Made by a program: the position numbers and the translations under genes
The notes under the pieces: generated by a model
What the model was told of the DNA's origin: nothing
The model's input: only the letters and a program-made list of their open reading frames with translations
Databases searched by the model: none
In this document: positions 32,285-35,214 of the stretch, one piece after another
Numbering within the stretch: position 1 is the stretch's first letter
Layout: each line of letters begins with the position of its first letter
Source of the DNA: Microbispora triticiradicis
Lineage (GTDB): Bacteria > Actinomycetota > Actinomycetes > Streptosporangiales > Streptosporangiaceae
Direction: 5' to 3'
Length of the DNA: 35,214 bases
Assembly (NCBI GenBank): GCA_003260025.2
Contig: QFZU02000190.1
Span: 1-35,214 of the forward strand

Positions 32285-33037
32285 GTCGGCCGACCAGATC
32301 GCGCGTACCTGCTGGATGTGGTGGTGGGTCAGGCGCTCGGCCGCCGGGACGTCGCCGCGTACGACGGCGTCGAGAAGGTCGAGGTGCTCGCGGGCCGAGG
32401 CCACCAGCATCCGCGTGTCGGGCAGCCCGCGCAGCCCGTAGAGCCGGGCCCGGGCCCGCAGGTCCCTGACCGTCTCCACCAGCCGGGCGTTGCCCGACAG
32501 GCCGAGCAGCGCCAGGTGGAACCGCTGGTCCGCCGCGACGTAGGCGAGCAGGTCGCCGCGGGCGGCCGCCGCCACGATCTCCCGGGCGAGCGGGCGCAGC
32601 TCCTCGGCCTCGGCGGCGCGGCCCTCCCGGGCCAGCCGGGCCACCGTGGGCGCCTCGATCAGCCGCCGGATCTCGATGATCTCGTCGAGGTCCCGCTCGG
32701 ACACCTCGGCCACCCGAAAGCCCTTGTTGCGCAGGGCCTCGAACAGGCCCTCCTTCGCGAGGTCGAGCATCGCCTCGCGCACCGGTGTGGCGGAGACGCC
32801 GAACCTCGCCGCCAGGGCGGGCGCCGAGTAGACGACGCCCGGCCGCATCTCCCCGGCCACCAGCGCGTCGCGCAGCGCCTGCGCCACCTGCTCGCGCAGG
32901 TTCTGCCGGGTGGCCGGAACCGCCGGGCCGGCGTCGCAGGGCTCTACGCGGCCCGGCTCCCCGCGTACCGGTTCTCCGCGCATCTGCCTTCCCCCCGCCC
33001 CGGACATCGTCCGGTCACCGCCCTCCTCACGCTCCAC
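32273..33037 (-). CDS. GntR-family regulator with FCD effector domain
   Basis: The 254-aa regulator has an N-terminal winged HTH (REQVAQALRDALVAGEMRPG, then LAARFGVSATPVREAML) and an FCD effector domain with likely metal ligands in ADQRFHLALL (Asp, His), REHLDLLD and THHHIQQV. FCD proteins bind small carboxylates or amino-acid derivatives. The GTG at 33037 has TACGAT five bases upstream, so it may be leaderless; the first 40 residues are low-complexity and GTG/ATG starts further in are possible. It probably represses the convergent EamA gene, whose promoter carries a GntR-like palindrome, and possibly itself. Confidence 0.9.
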   Translation of the reverse strand: MEREEGGDRTMSGAGGRQMRGEPVRGEPGRVEPCDAGPAVPATRQNLREQVAQALRDALVAGEMRPGVVYSAPALAARFGVSATPVREAMLDLAKEGLFEALRNKGFRVAEVSERDLDEIIEIRRLIEAPTVARLAREGRAAEAEELRPLAREIVAAAARGDLLAYVAADQRFHLALLGLSGNARLVETVRDLRARARLYGLRGLPDTRMLVASAREHLDLLDAVVRGDVPAAERLTHHHIQQVRAIWSADPPQ

Positions 33038-33156
33038 GGCCGATCGTACCGTTTCCCCGCCCGCGATGATCTACGCGTACGGGCTCCGGGAGCGGCCCTT
33101 CGCGCAGGCACGGGCCCCCCGGGGCGGGGAGGGGACCACCCCGGGGGCCGCCTACC

Positions 33157-34164
33157 ATGAATGTCGTGAAGCCCACGACTGACCGGATTCGCTCCGCCGT
33201 GCTCGCCCTGTACCGCTCGATCGTGTTCCCGACGGCCGAGTCGATGCGGCGGTGGGCGCTCGCGGCGATCGTGGTCAACGTCGGCATCACGATCACCGGC
33301 GCCGCCGTCCGCGTCACCGGCTCGGGCCTCGGCTGCCCGACCTGGCCGCGCTGCACGCCCGGCAGCTTCGTGCCGGCGCGGATCGACACCCACGCCCCGG
33401 TCAACATGGCGATCGAGTTCGGCAACCGGCTGCTGTCGTTCCTGGTGCTCGCGGTCGCGGCCGCGTGCGTGGTCGCCGCCTGGAGGCTGGGGCGCGGCGA
33501 ACGCGGCAGGCCGGTCCTGCTGCGGCTCGCGCTGCTGCAGCCGGCCGGAGTCGTCGTGCAGGCGCTGTGGGGCGGCCTGGTGGTGCACAGCATGCTCAAC
33601 CCGGTGACCGTGGCCGTCCACTTCCTCTTCTCGATCGGCATGACCGCCGCCGCCGTCGTGCTGTACGCGCGGGCCTCCGAGGGAGACGCCCCGGGGCAGC
33701 GGCTGGTCCACAAGGACATCCGCACGCTCGGGTACGTGCTGGTCGCCGCCGCCTTCACACTGCTGCTGGCGGGGGTCGTGGTGACCGGAACCGGCCCGCA
33801 CTCGGGGGACGAGGCGGCCTCCCGGTTCGGCTTCGACATCCAGAGCGTGGTGCGGCTGCACACCGACGTCGCCTACCTCGTCGTCGGGCTGACGTTCGCC
33901 CTGCTGTTCGCCCTGCACGTGACCGACTCCCCCGGCCGCGCCCGGCGTGCCGCGCTCGTGCTGCTCGGCGTGGAGCTGTCGCAGGGCGTGGTCGGGTACG
34001 TCCAGTACTTCCTCGCCGTGCCCGCGGCCCTGGTGCTGCTGCACGTGCTCGGAGCGACGCTCGTGTGGATCTGCGCGCTCCGCGTCGTGTTCCTCATGCG
34101 CACCCGGGGCCCCGTACCCGTCTCCGCGGCCGAACGGCCGGAGCTCCACCACGCGGCGGTGTGA
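33157..34164 (+). CDS. ctaA: Heme A synthase (COX15/CtaA)
   Basis: CtaA oxidises heme O to heme A for the aa3 terminal oxidase. The 335-aa protein has eight predicted helices with GAAVRVTGSGLGCPTWPRC (key Cys60 and Cys66, an extracytosolic redox pair), His155 (VAVHF), His235 (RLHTDV) and His296 (LLHVLG). In the first repeat the motif reads EFGNRLL (Glu87, Asn90), where Bacillus CtaA has ExxHR. The start is ATG 33157 or GTG 33166: TACCAT lies seven bases before the GTG, which would then be leaderless. It lies in the usual actinobacterial region near suf genes and is coupled to the next gene. Confidence 0.93.
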   Translation: MNVVKPTTDRIRSAVLALYRSIVFPTAESMRRWALAAIVVNVGITITGAAVRVTGSGLGCPTWPRCTPGSFVPARIDTHAPVNMAIEFGNRLLSFLVLAVAAACVVAAWRLGRGERGRPVLLRLALLQPAGVVVQALWGGLVVHSMLNPVTVAVHFLFSIGMTAAAVVLYARASEGDAPGQRLVHKDIRTLGYVLVAAAFTLLLAGVVVTGTGPHSGDEAASRFGFDIQSVVRLHTDVAYLVVGLTFALLFALHVTDSPGRARRAALVLLGVELSQGVVGYVQYFLAVPAALVLLHVLGATLVWICALRVVFLMRTRGPVPVSAAERPELHHAAV

Positions 34165-34889
34165 GCGAGGTGGGAGGCTTACCCCGCCCCTCGTCCCGCC
34201 TGGCGCCCTGGACCTGGTCGCGTACGGCCCGGCGCCGGGGCTTCCAGGCCCTCGTCGCCCTGAGCGTGCTGCCGCTGGCGCCGATCACCTGGGCCTGGCT
34301 GACGAGCGCGGCGCACCGGGTGACGGCGGAGCCGGGCACGCGGTGGACCGCCTCGGTGCCCGCCATGCCGGCCGCGCTCGTGCTCGGCGCGGGCGTCATG
34401 GGCGACCGCCCCTCCCCCATGCTTCGCACGCGGCTCGACATCGCGGCCGATCTCTACCGCGCGGGCCGGGTGCGGGCCCTGCTGCTGTCCGGCGACAACA
34501 GCCGCAGGAGCTACGACGAGCCGACGGTCATGCGCGACTACCTGGTCTCCAGGGGCGTCCCCGGCGAGCGGATCGTGCTCGACTACGCCGGGTTCGACAC
34601 CTGGGACTCCTGCGTCCGGGCCAAGGAGATCTTCGGGGCGTCGCGTCTCGTGGTGGTCACTCAGGTGTTCCATCTCCCCCGGGCCGTCGCGCTGTGCCGG
34701 ACCGCCGGGCTCGACGCTTTCGGCGTCGGGGACGACTCCAGCCACGACTGGCCGACGGAGACCGTGGTCTACGCGATGCGGGAGTTCCCCGCCGCCGCCA
34801 AGGGCCTGCTCGACGGCCTGGTCCTGCGCTCCTCGCCGCGGTTCCTCGGCCGGCGCGAGGTCACCCTCGACCGCGCACTGGCCCGCTGA
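34161..34889 (+). CDS. DUF218 (YdcF/SanA/ElyC) membrane protein
   Basis: The 242-aa protein has an N-terminal membrane helix (about residues 29-49) followed by a DUF218 domain: ALVLGAGVMGDRPSPMLRTRL, ALLLSGDNSRRSYDEP, VMRDYLVSRGVPGERIVLD, GFDTWDSCVRAKEIF and VVVTQVFHLPRAV. Such proteins help maintain the cell envelope (SanA, ElyC) or bind nucleotides (YdcF). The GTG start overlaps the ctaA stop by four bases (GTGTGA context), so translation is coupled. A link to heme A synthesis is unknown. Confidence 0.9.
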   Translation: MSEVGGLPRPSSRLAPWTWSRTARRRGFQALVALSVLPLAPITWAWLTSAAHRVTAEPGTRWTASVPAMPAALVLGAGVMGDRPSPMLRTRLDIAADLYRAGRVRALLLSGDNSRRSYDEPTVMRDYLVSRGVPGERIVLDYAGFDTWDSCVRAKEIFGASRLVVVTQVFHLPRAVALCRTAGLDAFGVGDDSSHDWPTETVVYAMREFPAAAKGLLDGLVLRSSPRFLGRREVTLDRALAR

Positions 34890-34931
34890 CGGAGCGGCTC
34901 CTCTCCTGAGAGGTACGGCTCGGCCCCCTCC

Positions 34932-34955
34932 GCGCGGCGGCGGGCGACGCCGCGC
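34932..34955 (+). terminator. Hairpin after ctaA-DUF218 operon
   Basis: GCGCGGCG (34932-34939), eight bases, CGCCGCGC (34948-34955) is a perfect 8-bp stem 42 bp past the stop codon. It is followed by ATTGTGG rather than a U-run. A smaller CCTCTC-CT-GAGAGG repeat is at 34900-34913. Confidence 0.5.
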
Positions 34956-35079
34956 ATTGTGGCCTGACGTCGTGCCGCGAAACTTTCATCCGGTCGCCCC
35001 CGGCGACCTGGGCCGATTGAGGCGGGCGGGCCCGGGCCGCTGGCCGGTGACGGAGGAGGGCGTTAGGGTCCGGGGCACG

Positions 35080-35093
35080 TGGGAGCGCTCCCA
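35080..35093. promoter_or_regulatory. Perfect CebR operator
   Basis: TGGGAGCGCTCCCA is the exact 14-bp palindrome bound by CebR, the LacI-family repressor of cellulose and cello-oligosaccharide use in Streptomyces. TAGGGT about 10 bp upstream (35065-35070) is a plausible -10 box, so the operator would cover the start of transcription of a rightward gene. Confidence 0.85.
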
Positions 35094-35109
35094 CCTATCC
35101 GTACGGGAG

Positions 35110-35214
35110 GTGAGGCCACACCACGAGTGGCTATCGCACCGCGGGTACGAGGCGGACCCTCCTCCGCCCACCCATCGCGCGACGCCCGGGGAGGCCGTCA
35201 CGGCGGCCTCCCCG
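35110..35214 (+). CDS. Possible start of a CebR-controlled gene (partial)
   Basis: After the operator, GTG at 35110 opens a frame that stays open to the right edge (35 codons, mostly G/C at third positions). GGGAGG overlaps this start, so it may instead serve a downstream start; GTG at 35127 opens another frame with poorer codon use. The short N-terminus (VRPHHEWLSHRGYEADPPP) matches nothing I recognise. A glycosidase or transporter for beta-glucans is expected from the operator. Confidence 0.3.
   Translation, partial: MRPHHEWLSHRGYEADPPPPTHRATPGEAVTAASP

Overview
The window is very GC-rich DNA with strong G/C bias at third codon positions. It carries an actinobacterial gene set: a sufR-sufB-sufD-Rieske-sufC-sufS-sufU-sufT operon, actinobacterial Vms1-like release factor, a Gbn-like small nucleoid protein, a CebR-type operator and many apparently leaderless genes. 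I read it as the chromosome of a Streptomyces- or Streptosporangiaceae-like actinomycete; genus assignment is inference. No phage, insertion sequence, CRISPR, rRNA or tRNA was seen. Most of it is conserved chromosomal core plus some regulated transport modules.

Layout, left part (1-17035). The tail of a GH15-type glycosidase runs off the left edge. Next come a pirin with its own palindromic operator, an unrecognised 301-aa protein, an S66 LD-carboxypeptidase, a sulfotransferase with a cysteine cluster that collides tail-to-tail with an ABC exporter gene, and a crotonase-fold enzyme. A translation and nucleoid block follows: gbn-like HTH protein (with five GATC sites just upstream), an ABC-F ATPase and acVLRF1, a peptidyl-tRNA hydrolase. 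Divergent from it is a degenerate-EAL/CBS protein. Then comes an ATPase-permease-histidine kinase-response regulator operon (LnrLMN/DesKR style) preceded by a 22-bp palindrome, then hisE-hisG, then a cytoplasmic CE7 acetyl esterase.

Layout, middle (17036-22604). A 321-bp divergent promoter region separates the esterase from a three-gene carbohydrate ABC importer (lipoprotein, two permeases, no ATPase). It contains a LacI-like operator between plausible -35 and -10 boxes. The importer ends at a perfect 21-bp-arm terminator shared with a convergent DEAD-box RNA helicase, which has an RGG-rich tail and a 395-bp upstream leader rich in hairpins.

Layout, right part (22605-35214). The suf operon assembles and transfers Fe-S clusters. 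Its repressor SufR has the CX3CX12CX27C cluster ligands, and the motif ACACT-N5-TGTGA overlaps the proposed sufR start and -10 box; a DtxR/IdeR-like iron box lies further upstream. Divergent from suf are an ABC-2 ATPase/permease pair, an EamA exporter whose promoter carries a GTGTATACAC palindrome, a convergent GntR/FCD regulator, heme A synthase ctaA and a coupled DUF218 membrane protein. The right edge holds a perfect CebR operator in front of a gene that lies mostly outside the window.

No wholly new system is proven here. The best leads are the regulatory sites (SufR/iron box, GATC cluster at gbn, TCS palindrome, LacI-like and CebR sites), the acVLRF1/ABC-F neighbourhood as a ribosome-rescue module, and the degenerate EAL-CBS protein.
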